A stretch of DNA of 64,000 bases from an uncultured Ruminobacter sp. (lineage in GTDB: Bacteria; Pseudomonadota; Gammaproteobacteria; Enterobacterales; Succinivibrionaceae), in contig CACYPY010000006.1 in assembly GCA_902776415.1 (NCBI GenBank), positions 1 to 64,000 on the forward strand, in the 5' to 3' direction. Position numbers and translations under genes: made by a program. Positions 9,949 through 20,283 of the stretch are shown here, piece by piece. The notes below the pieces were generated by a model. The model was given only the letters and a program-made list of their open reading frames with translations, ran no database searches and was not told where the DNA came from. Each line of letters starts with the position of its first letter. Position 1 is the first letter of the stretch.

Positions 9949-11742
9949 CTAATCGCTGCCCACCTGCAGTATCGCCAGGAAGGCTGACTGCGGAACCTGA
10001 ACCCGGCCTATGGCTTTCATGCGTTTTTTACCCTCTTTCTGCTTCTCCAGAAGCTTTCTCTTTCTGGTAATGTCACCGCCATAGCATTTGGCCAGCACAT
10101 CCTTTCTGAGAGCCTTCACCGTACTTCTGGCAATAATCTGATTTCCGATGGCAGCCTGAATTGCAATATCGAACATCTGTCTGGGAATCAGCTCCTTCAT
10201 CTTGTCCACCAGGAGCTTGCCGCGATTCATGGCATTTGATTTGTGAGTAATCACCGCCAGAGCATCCACCCGGTCTCCGGCAATGAGGATATCCATGCGC
10301 ACCATGTCGGCCACCTGAAATCTTTTGAAGCCATAATCCAGCGAGGCATAGCCCCGTGACACGGATTTCATCCTGTCAAAGAAATCCAGCACCACTTCAC
10401 CCATGGGAATTTCATAGGTAAGCGCCACCTGCGCGCCGTGATAAACCAGCCCTGTCTGAACACCACGCTTCTCCTGACAAAGCTGCATAACATCGCCCAG
10501 ACATTGCTGCGGCATCAGCATCCGGCACTCCGCAATGGGTTCCCGGATTTCCGAAATGGAATTGACCGCCGGAAGGTTGGCCGGAGAATCCACCATCTGT
10601 ACAGAACCGTCTGTCATAACCACTTCATATACCACTGTAGGAGCCGTGGTTATGAGATCCAGATTGTATTCTCTTTCCAGTCGCTCCTGAATGATTTCCA
10701 TGTGAAGCATTCCGAGAAATCCGCACCGGAATCCGAACCCCAGGGCCTTTGACTTTTCGGGCTCAAAAAACAGCGAGGCATCGTTTAATGACAGCTTGTC
10801 CAAGGCATCCCGGAAATTTTCATAGTCATCGGTAGCCACCGGAAACAGTCCGGCATAAACCTGCGGCTTTACCTTCTTGAATCCGGGAAGAGGATCCGAA
10901 GCTCCGTCCCTGGCATTTGTTATGGTGTCTCCCACCGGGGCCCCGTGAATGGTCTTGATACCGCAGACTACCCAGCCCACTTCCCCGGAGGTCAGCTCCT
11001 TGCGATCCACCCTCTTAGGAGTATAGATACCAACCCGATCCACATTCCAGGATACCCCGGTGGTCATAATCTTTATCTTGTCCCCGACCTTTATACTGCC
11101 GTCCACCACTCTGACCAGGGAAACCACCCCCATGTAGTCATCAAAGTAGGAATCAATAATAAGAGCCTTGAGCGGGCCGTCCGGATTGCCCCGGGGAGCG
11201 GGAATTTTTGAAACAATCTCCTCCAGCACCAGGTCAACTCCGACACCTGTTTTGGCGGAGCATCTCACCGCATCAACAGCGTCTATGCCTACAATATCTT
11301 CAATCTCGTCACAGACTCTTTCCGGTTCGGCAGTAGGCAGATCGATTTTGTTAAGTACCGGAAGCACCTCAAGACTGAGATCCACTGCCTGATAGCAGTT
11401 GGCCAAAGTCTGCGCCTCGACACCCTGGGTTGCATCAACTACCAAAAGGGCTCCTTCGCAGGCAGCCAGAGAACGGGATACCTCGTAGGAAAAATCCACA
11501 TGTCCCGGGGTATCAATAAAGTTCAGCTCGTATTCCTGACCGTCCCGGGCCTTATAAGTAAGCGTAACGGCCTGAGCCTTGATGGTAATGCCCCTTTCCC
11601 TCTCAATATCCATAGAATCCAGAACCTGTTCCTGCATTTCCCGGACTGTAAGCCCGCCACACATCTGAATCAGACGGTCGGAAAGAGTTGATTTACCATG
11701 ATCAATATGGGCAATAATTGAAAAGTTTCTAATATTCTTCAT
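9949..11742 (-). CDS. lepA: elongation factor 4 (LepA)
   Basis: A 597-residue translational GTPase that acts on stalled or mis-translocated ribosomes. The N-terminus begins [19 protein letters not shown] (G1), with DTPGHVDF (G3) and NKIDLP (G4) downstream, then the elongation-factor beta domains and the LepA-specific C-terminal domain ending in [13 protein letters not shown]. Length is essentially that of the E. coli protein (599). It lies 90 bp after rseC and heads lepA-lepB-rnc-era-recO, probably reading on from the rpoE operon. Confidence 0.97.
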   Translation of the reverse strand: MKNIRNFSIIAHIDHGKSTLSDRLIQMCGGLTVREMQEQVLDSMDIERERGITIKAQAVTLTYKARDGQEYELNFIDTPGHVDFSYEVSRSLAACEGALLVVDATQGVEAQTLANCYQAVDLSLEVLPVLNKIDLPTAEPERVCDEIEDIVGIDAVDAVRCSAKTGVGVDLVLEEIVSKIPAPRGNPDGPLKALIIDSYFDDYMGVVSLVRVVDGSIKVGDKIKIMTTGVSWNVDRVGIYTPKRVDRKELTSGEVGWVVCGIKTIHGAPVGDTITNARDGASDPLPGFKKVKPQVYAGLFPVATDDYENFRDALDKLSLNDASLFFEPEKSKALGFGFRCGFLGMLHMEIIQERLEREYNLDLITTAPTVVYEVVMTDGSVQMVDSPANLPAVNSISEIREPIAECRMLMPQQCLGDVMQLCQEKRGVQTGLVYHGAQVALTYEIPMGEVVLDFFDRMKSVSRGYASLDYGFKRFQVADMVRMDILIAGDRVDALAVITHKSNAMNRGKLLVDKMKELIPRQMFDIAIQAAIGNQIIARSTVKALRKDVLAKCYGGDITRKRKLLEKQKEGKKRMKAIGRVQVPQSAFLAILQVGSD

Positions 11743-11832
11743 ATGTTTTCAGGAACAGAAATCGAACACAAAATACGTTTTTGCTAAGACAAGTGATGAT
11801 TATAACAGATTGCACCGGATCTTTTGATGATC

Positions 11833-12294
11833 TTATGACTTTCGCTCGGTGCCGCACCCCGGAATGGCAGGCAAAATACCGACCATCCTGGGAGCCCAGA
11901 TGGTCTTGACGAATATCCTGGAAAGAATCACCGCCAGACAAAAGCCGAATGTGAGACCAAGGAAAGCCCCCCCGATTCCGGCAAAGTCGTTTTTGAATAT
12001 CAGTTCAAACAGCGCGGCTCCGGCTATAAGCCCCAGCAGGGGAACCAGATAGGCGATAACAGCGCTTATCATGATGGAACTGTCAGGAACTCCGATGCGA
12101 ACAACATCATTAATCCTGGCGTTAAGGGAATTCGGAACACTGAAAACCACCGGCTCTTTTGACGGAGTGCTGCTTTCCTCGGGGCATGACGAACTCCTGT
12201 CGGTACAGGAACCGCAAATCCCGTTAACCCCCTGCGTGCAAACAGCAGTGCCGTCCCGGGAGATACTCGTAACCACGGCCAGAGTTTCCGTCAT
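11833..12294 (-). CDS. rseC: SoxR-reducing / sigma-E regulatory protein RseC
   Basis: A 153-residue inner-membrane protein. The N-terminal half is Cys-rich, with CGSC and further cysteines near residues 17-37; two hydrophobic helices follow at roughly 79-95 and 104-123. RseC proteins belong to the SoxR-reducing system and mildly affect sigma-E. The ATG at 12294 is preferred: the upstream in-frame start at 12336 lies inside rseB and would add 14 residues without family likeness. Its place after rpoE-rseA-rseB is diagnostic. Confidence 0.88.
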   Translation of the reverse strand: MTETLAVVTSISRDGTAVCTQGVNGICGSCTDRSSSCPEESSTPSKEPVVFSVPNSLNARINDVVRIGVPDSSIMISAVIAYLVPLLGLIAGAALFELIFKNDFAGIGGAFLGLTFGFCLAVILSRIFVKTIWAPRMVGILPAIPGCGTERKS

Positions 12295-12310
12295 ATGCTT
12301 TCTTGACAAA

Positions 12311-13279
12311 CTATCCTCCCCGGTAGGATTCGGCAATCCTCTTTTCGGCCTCCAGGGGAAGATCTCCCACCGCTATGATTTCATAAGGCGGAACCTGATG
12401 GCGGTAAAGGTTCGTCCGGCCCTGTCTTACCACCGGAAAATCCATATTTCCAATCAGGGGAATCCGGTAAACGGAAAAATCCGCGATGCCGTCAGAATAC
12501 ACCACATGCTCAACCATATCCAGTCCGTCACCCAGGGCATAACGCTGAGAAAACACCGGTTCGAATCCGGAAGGAATTTCCTGAAGATTCCAGGAGAAAC
12601 GTTCCGGTTTTCCGCCGTTTTCCACCGGAACCGGAAATGATTCACTGGCGTTCTCCACATTCTGCACCTTGGCATTGGGAGTGTCCAGCACCGCCAGATC
12701 CACGGCGTTAAAGCTTTCCACGAGATTATTGTTATGAGACACCACTTCGGCTCCAAGAAGAATATCGGTCTTGGAATCAACATGAAGAATATAGCTGTAT
12801 CGGGAATTATCCACCGCCGAGAGACGAATCTCCCGGGACAACCGGCCGGCTATGCGCTTTTCTCCGGCAATGTACGGGGTGTAGGATTTCAGAATTTTCT
12901 CGGCCGGAACCTGCATCAGCCTGACAAAAACAGAAGGCAGGAGCGCGTTCCTGACCGCAAACGGCTCGGTGCCATAGGCAAAATAGACAATAAGATCGCC
13001 CTTGGTGAAGTATCCGGAAGGTTCTCCGTCAAGAAACAGCCAGTGGGAAATGCTGCCGGCCTCGGTAATGCCATGAGAGAAAGATACCGGCTCTATCTGG
13101 CCCGCACTGACCCTGGTAAACAGGAGTTCGTAATTTTTGGAAGCCGAAGCCTTCTGCATATTCGCAAAAAGCTCGCTGCCTCCGGCACTGTCGGCAGACA
13201 ATTCAAAATCCCCTGCCGCGGCCAGCACTGACATCCCGGCCAGCAGGGGAACCGCCAAATATTTCAAAAGTGTCCGCAT
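12311..13279 (-). CDS. rseB: sigma-E regulatory protein RseB (periplasmic)
   Basis: A 322-residue exported protein with signal peptide MRTLLKYLAVPLLAGMSVLAA. RseB binds the periplasmic part of RseA and protects it from DegS unless mislocalised lipopolysaccharide or lipoprotein is sensed. The body has the MucB/RseB layout, an N-terminal LolA-like half and a small C-terminal domain, with GRLSREIRLSAVDNSRYSY as a recognisable family stretch. It is 21 bp after rseA and ends 16 bp before rseC. Confidence 0.92.
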   Translation of the reverse strand: MRTLLKYLAVPLLAGMSVLAAAGDFELSADSAGGSELFANMQKASASKNYELLFTRVSAGQIEPVSFSHGITEAGSISHWLFLDGEPSGYFTKGDLIVYFAYGTEPFAVRNALLPSVFVRLMQVPAEKILKSYTPYIAGEKRIAGRLSREIRLSAVDNSRYSYILHVDSKTDILLGAEVVSHNNNLVESFNAVDLAVLDTPNAKVQNVENASESFPVPVENGGKPERFSWNLQEIPSGFEPVFSQRYALGDGLDMVEHVVYSDGIADFSVYRIPLIGNMDFPVVRQGRTNLYRHQVPPYEIIAVGDLPLEAEKRIAESYRGG

Positions 13280-13300
13280 TACAGACTGTATCCTGTCATC

Positions 13301-13963
13301 TTACATACCGACAGTTCTTAACACCCTCTCGTGATCGTTGAGGATCGCATCCAGAGTATTCAGCTCCCGGTTCTTCTTTTCCTTGAGTTTCTCCAGCTCG
13401 CCTGCTTCACGGTAATACTGGGATTTCGTATTGTATGAACCGGTCAGTTTTCCGGAACCGTCCGGAATCGCCGTGACCACGGGACTTACGCTGGTATTCG
13501 TAACCGGAGCAGCGGTAACCCTCTGACGGTGCCCCAGATAACTCTGCTCGGCAAATTTTCCGGAAGAGCTGTCGCCGCCGTTCCAGAACTGAACTCCAAA
13601 CACGCAGAAACAGGCCACCCCGGCAGCCACCGCAATCTGTCCCAAATCATGCCACATTCTGCTGAAACGCTTCCGGGAAGCTTTTTCAGCCTCATCATGC
13701 GGCACGGCATCCGTATCATTGGCAGCCCTCTGCTGCAATGCCGGTTCACGGGAAACTTCAAGAGCCACAGCCTCGGACAGAGCATCAAAATCAACTCCCT
13801 CCGGTATTTCGTTCCTGATGCCGGCACGGATTTCCGACATGGCGGCGAATTCCTTCATGACTTCCTCGTCACTCAGAAGACATTCCAGAGTCATGTCATC
13901 CACCGGCATTCCGTCAAAATAAGCCGAAAGAAGTTCTTGCTGTTCTTTAGTCATAAAACACAC
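13301..13963 (-). CDS. rseA: anti-sigma-E factor RseA
   Basis: A single-pass membrane protein of about 220 residues. The N-terminal cytoplasmic domain, with QQELLSAYFDG and a later LLSDEEVMKEFAAM, is the sigma-E-binding part; a transmembrane helix lies at about 109-126; the periplasmic end has the spacing expected for DegS and RseP cleavage. Synthesis may begin at the annotated codon or at Met4 (13954); I cannot decide. Only 2 bp separate it from rpoE, consistent with translational coupling. Confidence 0.92.
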   Translation of the reverse strand: MCFMTKEQQELLSAYFDGMPVDDMTLECLLSDEEVMKEFAAMSEIRAGIRNEIPEGVDFDALSEAVALEVSREPALQQRAANDTDAVPHDEAEKASRKRFSRMWHDLGQIAVAAGVACFCVFGVQFWNGGDSSSGKFAEQSYLGHRQRVTAAPVTNTSVSPVVTAIPDGSGKLTGSYNTKSQYYREAGELEKLKEKKNRELNTLDAILNDHERVLRTVGM

Positions 13964-13965
13964 CC

Positions 13966-14559
13966 TTAAGCATTGCCCTTGAGCCTTTCCCCGGAATCTG
14001 TCAGCTTTTTGTTGATGATTTCACGAGCCCTGGAAATTCGGGATTTCACCGTACCCACAGGACATCCCATCACATCGGCAATCTCATCGTATGACATATC
14101 GTCAATCTCTCTGAGAGTTATCGCCTGTCTGAGATCATCGGGAAGAGCCTGAAGAGCCTCCTTAATTACGCGCTTTACATCAGTACTCTCCAGAATATTC
14201 TCCGGATTGTCTCCCTGATGCAGCCTTTCCGAACCGTCGTAAGCCTCGATATCGGGAGTATCCACATCAACGGATATTCCCCTGCCGGCATTTTTTACAA
14301 CGAAATTCTTTGCTGTATTGACAGTTATACGGTAGAGCCAGGTATAAAAAGCGCTCTCCCCCCGAAAACTCTCCATGGCCCTGTAGGCCTTGATAAAGCT
14401 TTCCTGCGATATATCCTGAACATCTGCAGGATTAGACGCAAATCTCTGAGCGATTCCGGCAACCTTGTACTGATATTTTTTCACCAGCAAATTAAAAGCC
14501 TGCCTGTTCCCGCGCTGCACCAGTCTTACCAACTGTAAATCAGCATCCTGCTCGCTCAT
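13966..14559 (-). CDS. rpoE: RNA polymerase sigma-E factor RpoE
   Basis: A 197-residue ECF sigma factor for the envelope stress response. Region 2 contains DVQDISQESFIKAYRAM and the tryptophan-containing FYTWLYRITVN; region 4 contains LREIDDMSYDEIADVMGCP followed by VGTVKSRISRARE. It opens the rpoE-rseABC operon. Upstream is a sequence matching a sigma-E promoter, which implies autoregulation. Confidence 0.97.
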   Translation of the reverse strand: MSEQDADLQLVRLVQRGNRQAFNLLVKKYQYKVAGIAQRFASNPADVQDISQESFIKAYRAMESFRGESAFYTWLYRITVNTAKNFVVKNAGRGISVDVDTPDIEAYDGSERLHQGDNPENILESTDVKRVIKEALQALPDDLRQAITLREIDDMSYDEIADVMGCPVGTVKSRISRAREIINKKLTDSGERLKGNA

Positions 14560-14602
14560 GAAATATGGTTCCCATAACTGTCTGGAACTCAGCTACACAC
14601 AG

Positions 14603-14629
14603 TTAGACGTGTGTATCCCTGAAAAGTTC
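14603..14629 (-). promoter_or_regulatory. candidate sigma-E promoter of rpoE
   Basis: On the minus strand GAACTT (14624-14629) is separated by 16 bp from TCTAA (14603-14607). The known sigma-E consensus is GAACTT, about 16 bp, TCTGA, so only one base differs. The leader to the rpoE start is about 40 nt. This is the expected self-activating promoter. Confidence 0.75.
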
Positions 14630-14844
14630 AATACCAGGTAAAAATAAAAGGTGACTGTCTGAAATTCCGGACCCCGGCCTTATCGCCCCATCCGGAGATC
14701 GCCATATTCTAACACAATAATGACATCTCCTTCTTCTGTCAGTGAACACTGTGATAAGGCAACACCGAACAGTTCCCTCCGTCATCAGCGTGTGAAAGAC
14801 CTGTATTTAAAGTACAATACACCCCTGTAGTTCTGGAGGAAAAA

Positions 14845-16629
14845 ATGGCAAAGACTGTCAAGGCGTTTTTGGGAATCATTCTTGGTCTCTACTTCATTGT
14901 CGCAATGCATATCGGTTTTTCGGCAGATGCCTCCGGCATGGGAAATCCCGCAAATCTGCTGACTCTGGCGCTGGGCTCCCTGATTATCGGATGCGGCATG
15001 GTTTCTCCTTTCCTAAGGCATGAAAAGGAGGTTTATTTCTCAAAACTGCTTCCTCCTCTGCTACTGGGAACCCTGGCCTTTCTGGCCTCCTCTCTTGTCC
15101 ACCTGTGGCAGAAGGGACTTGTGAATTTTGAACCGGCAATCTGGGGAGCTTTGGCAACTCTGCTGGTATTCGCCATGGGACAGCTCCGGCTTTCCCCGGC
15201 GGGAATTCGCAGTATTCTGAGTATGATTTCCATAGCAGGAATAATCGAGGCTGCCATCGGAGTCCTGCAGGGAATTCGCGGTCAGGATGTTTCCGGGTGC
15301 TTTGCATCTCCCTGGATTCTGGGAATATTCCTTGACACCTCCCTGGCAACAGCCCTCTGGCTTCTCATCACCTCAAAAAAGCTGGACATTCTGCGACTGT
15401 TAACCACCGTTGTAACGGTGACTGCGGTTCTTGCGGCACTGGTATACATCGGGGATATTACACTTTTCAATATTGCGATTGCCGTTTCCATGGTAGCTCT
15501 GCTGTCATTTTCAAAAACCGGAAATGATTTGTCATCAAAGGACAAGGCTCTGATATACGGTACCATCACTCTGTCATTTGCCGGAATAATAGCCGCCATC
15601 TTTCTTTCGGGGGGAAGTTCCGGGACTCCGATTCAAACCGACGAAGGACTCCTCATTATGAAATCCGCTCCCGTTTCGGGACACGGCTTCGGGACTTTCT
15701 CCAGAATTCAGGCAGAGTGGCTGTTTAATCACCTTCCGGATCCTGGTTATGCTCCGAAAAGTGAAGGCAATCTTTTACGCCGTCTTGCCATCGAAGGCGG
15801 CTTCCCGGCCCTGGTTGCCGTTATCACCTTTCTCTATGCCATGGTGCGGACAGTTCTCAGCGGAAAAAGAAAGCTTTACTGCAATCTGGGAATGACCATC
15901 CTGTTCCTCCCGATCATTATCTCGTGCGTAATAAACTCTTCTTTGGAATCAGCCTATATTCTGCCTCTCTGTCTGGCCCTCTTCACCGTGTTTGCGGATT
16001 CCGACAGATCCGGAAAAATCATTAAATTCAAAAGCGTTGAGGCCATGACCGGAATCGGAGCGCTGATTCCGATACTTACTCTGGCGTTTGTTATAACCGG
16101 AATGACAAGTCTCCCCGCCATGAACAGAATGATCGCCTCGGAAAGATTTCACATCGGCACGAATAACAGAATATTAAATCCGCTCCCAAGGCTGGGAGAA
16201 TTTATAAGAGGCCGTGATACCGAAGCCCTGGCAGATGCCCTGAACTCCGGAATCGCCGGACTGATTCTGGAGGCCCGGATGAATCTCGAAAACTCCCTGC
16301 CATACACTGTTAACTGCAGTACCCTCAAGGTAGCCCGGGATGCCGATATCGTTCTTGCAAAAGAAGAGGAACTGCTTTCCAAAGCGGCTCCGGATTTCAA
16401 ACTTCCAGCTCCGGAGCAAACCAAAGCCTTCGTAACCTATATCTGCGGCGACTCCGACAGGTATGTTCATCCGGACCAGAGGCTTCGGGAAATGTATTTC
16501 CGTTACAAAACCAGGCTTATGAATTCCGAAAAGGAGCATCATATCGAAGGGATCTCCCCTCTGATTACCAGTACAGTTCCCTTCATCATGTTCAAAACAT
16601 TTGAAGGATACGAGAAAAAGGTGAAATAG
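14845..16629 (+). CDS. polytopic membrane protein, O-antigen ligase/PglL-like (Wzy superfamily)
   Basis: A 594-residue inner-membrane protein with about ten or more hydrophobic segments up to residue ~420 and a mostly soluble C-terminal part of about 170 residues. The stretch SAPVSGHGFGTF followed by an arginine- and histidine-containing loop and LAIEGGFPALVAVITFLY resembles the loop and following helix of Wzy/WaaL/PglL oligosaccharide transferases, and the soluble C-terminal tail fits that layout. No pilin or glycan cluster is adjacent. It is a lone gene with a GGAGG ribosome binding site, between rpoE (divergent) and ribA. The superfamily is likely; substrate and role (O-antigen ligase or protein glycosylation) are open. 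Confidence 0.55.
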   Translation: MAKTVKAFLGIILGLYFIVAMHIGFSADASGMGNPANLLTLALGSLIIGCGMVSPFLRHEKEVYFSKLLPPLLLGTLAFLASSLVHLWQKGLVNFEPAIWGALATLLVFAMGQLRLSPAGIRSILSMISIAGIIEAAIGVLQGIRGQDVSGCFASPWILGIFLDTSLATALWLLITSKKLDILRLLTTVVTVTAVLAALVYIGDITLFNIAIAVSMVALLSFSKTGNDLSSKDKALIYGTITLSFAGIIAAIFLSGGSSGTPIQTDEGLLIMKSAPVSGHGFGTFSRIQAEWLFNHLPDPGYAPKSEGNLLRRLAIEGGFPALVAVITFLYAMVRTVLSGKRKLYCNLGMTILFLPIIISCVINSSLESAYILPLCLALFTVFADSDRSGKIIKFKSVEAMTGIGALIPILTLAFVITGMTSLPAMNRMIASERFHIGTNNRILNPLPRLGEFIRGRDTEALADALNSGIAGLILEARMNLENSLPYTVNCSTLKVARDADIVLAKEEELLSKAAPDFKLPAPEQTKAFVTYICGDSDRYVHPDQRLREMYFRYKTRLMNSEKEHHIEGISPLITSTVPFIMFKTFEGYEKKVK

Positions 16630-16830
16630 CACCGTGCTCCGGGGCATGCCGTGCCGGCAAGCCTCCGGATTTCCGTCGCAATCCCTGCAAAAACGAACGG
16701 GACGGAATTCCGCCCCGGAATCGGAATCCTCCCGCTGCCCCATACATAATTACTGCCCGTTTCTCTGTCCTGCATTTGTAAAAAATGCTCCGATAGTGCA
16801 TAATCATCGCTTCAAGGAGAACAGTCAGAA

Positions 16831-17475
16831 ATGGATTCAGAATTACAGACAAGGTCCGTCCTGAATGCCGGGAATGCCGTCATCATCGAGGAAACCGAGG
16901 CCGCTCAGCTTCCCACCCCCTACGGCATTTTCACCATCAAGGCCTTCCGGGACTCGCAGCATAAGGAGCATGCCGCCATCTTCATGGGGGATCTCGCATC
17001 CCCGGAGCCGGTACTGGCCAGAATACATTCGGAATGTCTCACGGGGGACACGCTGTTCAGTCTCAAGTGCGACTGCGGATTTCAGCTTAAGGCAGCCATG
17101 CAGAAAATCGCCGCCGAAAAAAGAGGCGTCATCCTCTATGTGAGACAGGAAGGCCGCGGCATCGGACTTTTCAACAAGATCCGGGCCTATCACCTGGAGG
17201 ACAAGGGGCTTGATACCGTGGACGCCAACGTCAGACTGGGCTTTCCGCCGGATGCCAGACGCTACGAAATCTGTGCCGACATGTTTGAAAGACTGGGGGT
17301 AAAGGAAATTAAGCTTCTGACAAACAATCCTTCAAAGGTCGAGGAAATGCAGAAATACCACATTAATGTGGTGGAAAGAGTGCCTCTTGAGGTTGGCAGA
17401 AACAAGTACAACAACGACTATCTCAACACCAAGGAAATTCGCATGGGGCATCTTCTGGGGCACCAGCCGGACTGA
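16831..17475 (+). CDS. ribA: GTP cyclohydrolase II
   Basis: A 214-residue zinc enzyme that opens GTP to start riboflavin synthesis. The zinc cysteines are in SECLTGDTLFSLKCDCGFQL, and the catalytic stretch is YVRQEGRGIGL followed by DTVDANVRLGF. Length is near the 196 residues of E. coli RibA, and there is no fused ribB domain. Ribosome binding site AAGGAG at about 16815. I saw no FMN riboswitch upstream. Confidence 0.95.
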   Translation: MDSELQTRSVLNAGNAVIIEETEAAQLPTPYGIFTIKAFRDSQHKEHAAIFMGDLASPEPVLARIHSECLTGDTLFSLKCDCGFQLKAAMQKIAAEKRGVILYVRQEGRGIGLFNKIRAYHLEDKGLDTVDANVRLGFPPDARRYEICADMFERLGVKEIKLLTNNPSKVEEMQKYHINVVERVPLEVGRNKYNNDYLNTKEIRMGHLLGHQPD

Positions 17476-17482
17476 TACCGAA

Positions 17483-17507
17483 TCCCCGGAAGCTCCGGGG
17501 AGTTTTT
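17483..17507 (+). terminator. intrinsic terminator of ribA
   Basis: TCCCCGGA at 17483-17490, a 3-nt loop, TCCGGGGA at 17494-17501, then GTTTTTC. It begins 8 bp after the ribA stop. Confidence 0.8.
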
Positions 17508-17728
17508 CGGCCGCACTTTCCGCCCCGTTGCCCGGATTTCGGTTTCTTTTATCAATTCTTTATCATTACGCTTTCCCGTTATTCCCATTCTCCCTGCTTC
17601 CGGCATTTTCATTGTTCACTTTTTCTCAGGCATCGATCCCCGAAATCACCACTCGGGATCGCAAAAGTCACGCCAACTGCATTTCCGCGTTGTAAAATAA
17701 CATCATCGTAATAACCGGGACTATTATC

Positions 17729-19369
17729 ATGGATGAAAATACTGCAAACAGGCATGTGGTACACCACACTGACGTTCTGATTATCGGCAGCGGGGCCGCC
17801 GGTCTTTCCCTGGCGCTGTGCCTTGCCAAAAAATCGAATGTGACGGTTCTTTCAAAATCCGGCACCAGCGCCGGTTCCACAAACTACGCCCAGGGCGGCA
17901 TAGCCGGAGTGTACAACACCTGCGATGACCACGATTCGGTTGAAGAGCATATTGAGGACACCATGATCGCCGGTGGGGGAATCTGTGACCGCAGTGCTGT
18001 GGAATTCACCCTTAAAAACGCTCATGACAGCATTGAATGGCTAATTAAGGAGGGCGTGCCATTCGATGAAAAGGAAGAACCCAAAACCGACGAGCAGTCA
18101 CCCTATCACCTGCACCGGGAAGGCGGACACTCACATCGCCGGATTTTTCATGCCCAGGATCATACCGGACATACCATTCAGGACACACTGATCAACCAGG
18201 CGGCCCAGGATCCCAATATTGTTCTTCTGGATCATTACAATGCCATTGATCTCATCACCACCAAAAAGCTGGGACTTGCCGGAAACCGGGTGCTGGGAGC
18301 ATATGTTTTTAACATCAGAACCAACCAGGTGGAAACCATTCTGGCCAAATTCGTGGCACTTTGCACCGGCGGGGCCTCCAAGGTTTACCAGTACACCTGC
18401 AATCCCGAGGTGTCATCCGGAGACGGCATAGCCATTGCCTGGCGTGCCGGATGCCGTGTTGCCAATATGGAATTCAACCAGTTCCATCCCACTACCCTCT
18501 ATAACCCCAACGACCGGAACTTCCTTCTGACTGAGGCACTCCGGGGCGAGGGAGCTCTGTTAAAGAGACCTGACGGCACCCGCTTCATGCCTGATTATGA
18601 TGAAAGAGGCGAACTGGCACCCCGCGACATTGTAGCCCGGGCCATTGACCATGAAATGAAGAAGCTCGGTGCAGACTGCATGTTCCTTGATATCAGCCAC
18701 AAGCCTGCCGAGTTCATCACCAAGCATTTCCCCACCATCTACGAACGCTGTCTCAAAGCCGGAATTGACATGACAAAGGAACCGATTCCCATAGTACCGG
18801 CTGCACACTTTACCTGTGGCGGCGTCATGGTGGACCGGCGCGGCAGAACCGATATCGAATGTCTCTACGCCGTGGGGGAAGTTTCATACACCGGTCTTCA
18901 CGGAGCCAACCGTCTGGCCTCCAACTCCCTTCTGGAATGCGTGGTCTACGGCAGAGCCGCTGCCGAGGACATTCTGGCCAGACTGCCCATTGCCATTGAA
19001 CCGCCGGAGGTTCCGGACTGGGATGACAGTCAGGTCACCGATGCAGACGAGGAAGTGGTCATCCAGCACAACTGGCACGAGCTCCGGCTTATGATGTGGG
19101 ACTATGTGGGCATTGTCCGCACCGACAAGAGGCTGGAAAGAGCTCTCCATCGCATCAAGCTTCTCCAGAACGAAGTTCATGAGTTCTACTCGAACTTCCG
19201 GGTAACCAGCAACCTTCTGGAGCTCAGAAACCTGCTTCAGGTAGCAGACCTCATTGTCCGTTCGGCCATGAAGCGCAAGAACTCCGTGGGGCTGCACTAC
19301 AATGTTGATCATCCGGAGGCTCCCAAAGACAACAGACCTACTATTCTGAATCCTTTTGAGAATATGTAG
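17729..19369 (+). CDS. nadB: L-aspartate oxidase
   Basis: A 546-residue FAD flavoprotein that oxidises L-aspartate to iminoaspartate, the first step of NAD synthesis. The FAD-binding fold is at the N-terminus ([15 protein letters not shown]). Family stretches include [38 protein letters not shown] and [15 protein letters not shown]. The C-terminal domain is helical. In many gammaproteobacteria nadB sits next to rpoE; here ribA and a membrane protein lie between. nadA and nadC are not in the window. Confidence 0.96.
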   Translation: MDENTANRHVVHHTDVLIIGSGAAGLSLALCLAKKSNVTVLSKSGTSAGSTNYAQGGIAGVYNTCDDHDSVEEHIEDTMIAGGGICDRSAVEFTLKNAHDSIEWLIKEGVPFDEKEEPKTDEQSPYHLHREGGHSHRRIFHAQDHTGHTIQDTLINQAAQDPNIVLLDHYNAIDLITTKKLGLAGNRVLGAYVFNIRTNQVETILAKFVALCTGGASKVYQYTCNPEVSSGDGIAIAWRAGCRVANMEFNQFHPTTLYNPNDRNFLLTEALRGEGALLKRPDGTRFMPDYDERGELAPRDIVARAIDHEMKKLGADCMFLDISHKPAEFITKHFPTIYERCLKAGIDMTKEPIPIVPAAHFTCGGVMVDRRGRTDIECLYAVGEVSYTGLHGANRLASNSLLECVVYGRAAAEDILARLPIAIEPPEVPDWDDSQVTDADEEVVIQHNWHELRLMMWDYVGIVRTDKRLERALHRIKLLQNEVHEFYSNFRVTSNLLELRNLLQVADLIVRSAMKRKNSVGLHYNVDHPEAPKDNRPTILNPFENM

Positions 19370-19410
19370 AACGGGGGTCTCCTGACAACCGCGGTATCGC
19401 ACACATTAAT

Positions 19411-19446
19411 ACGATGTTCTCCAGATTCGGAGGCCATCGTTTTTTA
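19411..19446 (+). terminator. intrinsic terminator of nadB
   Basis: ACGATG (19411-19416) and CTCC pair with GGAG and CATCGT (19435-19440), followed by six T. It lies 41 bp after the nadB stop. Confidence 0.75.
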
Positions 19447-20154
19447 TTCTGTGAGAGCATGAGCCGGCATGACGACAATCGCTTGTCAGACCAGATTCCC
19501 AAACGAGACGGAAAACTTGCAGGAAAAAGTAGCGGTAAAGAATCCTGAAAAGGCAGCATTACCCGGACAGGTAGTTTTCAATCACGCTGATTCCGAACGT
19601 TAACTCCCGCACATCACAACTCTTTCTCCTGTAACTCCACACGTTCTTATGCAACAACCCGAAAATTCACTCCCGAAAACGGATTCCCATCCCAACCAGC
19701 AAAAAAGCATCCAAAACATATTTCCAAGCCTTTGTCAGAAATCGGTTATCGCACAGACACCAGTTCCTTCAAATTATCAAATAAAAAATATTCTGGCTCT
19801 GCATCATAATCCACCAGACCTCAGCGGACTGTAAAAATGATCCGCGGCACTGCTGCCATTTCAAAATCCAGCACAAAAGTCTTTCCTTCCATCATTCCCG
19901 CAGGCGGTCATCATTCTTTGGCAAAGAGACTCTGGTACTTATCTCATAAGGGATTAATTACTTTTTAGAATGCATCATCTCAAGCATTACCAAAAAACCC
20001 TATGAGCCTTTTTAACACAACTTTTCAGGGGTATTTTTTATAAAAACTCATTATCACCTAAAATCAGGAAATATCAAACACCCTATATTCAGGCAACTAT
20101 CGAGACTTTTACGCTAACAAAAGTAGAAACAGGGGTATTTTCGAGACACACGTC
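19447..20154. other. long intergenic region upstream of fliC
   Basis: About 700 bp with no credible gene. It grows AT-rich towards fliC. The motif CAGGGGTATTTT occurs at about 20027 and again at about 20131; its role is unknown. The 61-residue open frame at 19649-19834 looks random. Confidence 0.5.
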
Positions 20155-20211
20155 AAAAAAAAAAAAATACCTTTCTACATTCTCTAAAGAAACTGAGATG
20201 ATTGACGCTAA
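20155..20211 (+). promoter_or_regulatory. sigma-28 flagellar promoter with upstream A13 tract
   Basis: TAAAGAAA (20185-20192), 11 bp, then GACGCTAA (20204-20211) matches the FliA (sigma-28) layout TAAAGTTT, 11 bp, GCCGATAA. A run of 13 A (20155-20167) ends 17 bp before the -35 element and could act as an UP-like element or vary in length. The leader to the fliC start is about 65 nt and ends in an AGAGGAAAA ribosome binding site. Confidence 0.8.
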
Positions 20212-20283
20212 GCGAAATAGAAGGACAAGTGAAGTTCCTGAAGTGAACTGAAACAACGGACAACTATCGCAGAGGAAAATAAA

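Noticed and set aside
12552-12575. TTCGAATCC as a tRNA T-loop
   Set aside because: It lies inside rseB in a conserved coding frame and no cloverleaf can be drawn around it. I found no tRNA or rRNA gene in the window.
16630-16830. FMN riboswitch upstream of ribA
   Set aside because: The conserved RFN boxes are not present; the GC-rich stems here do not fit the known fold.
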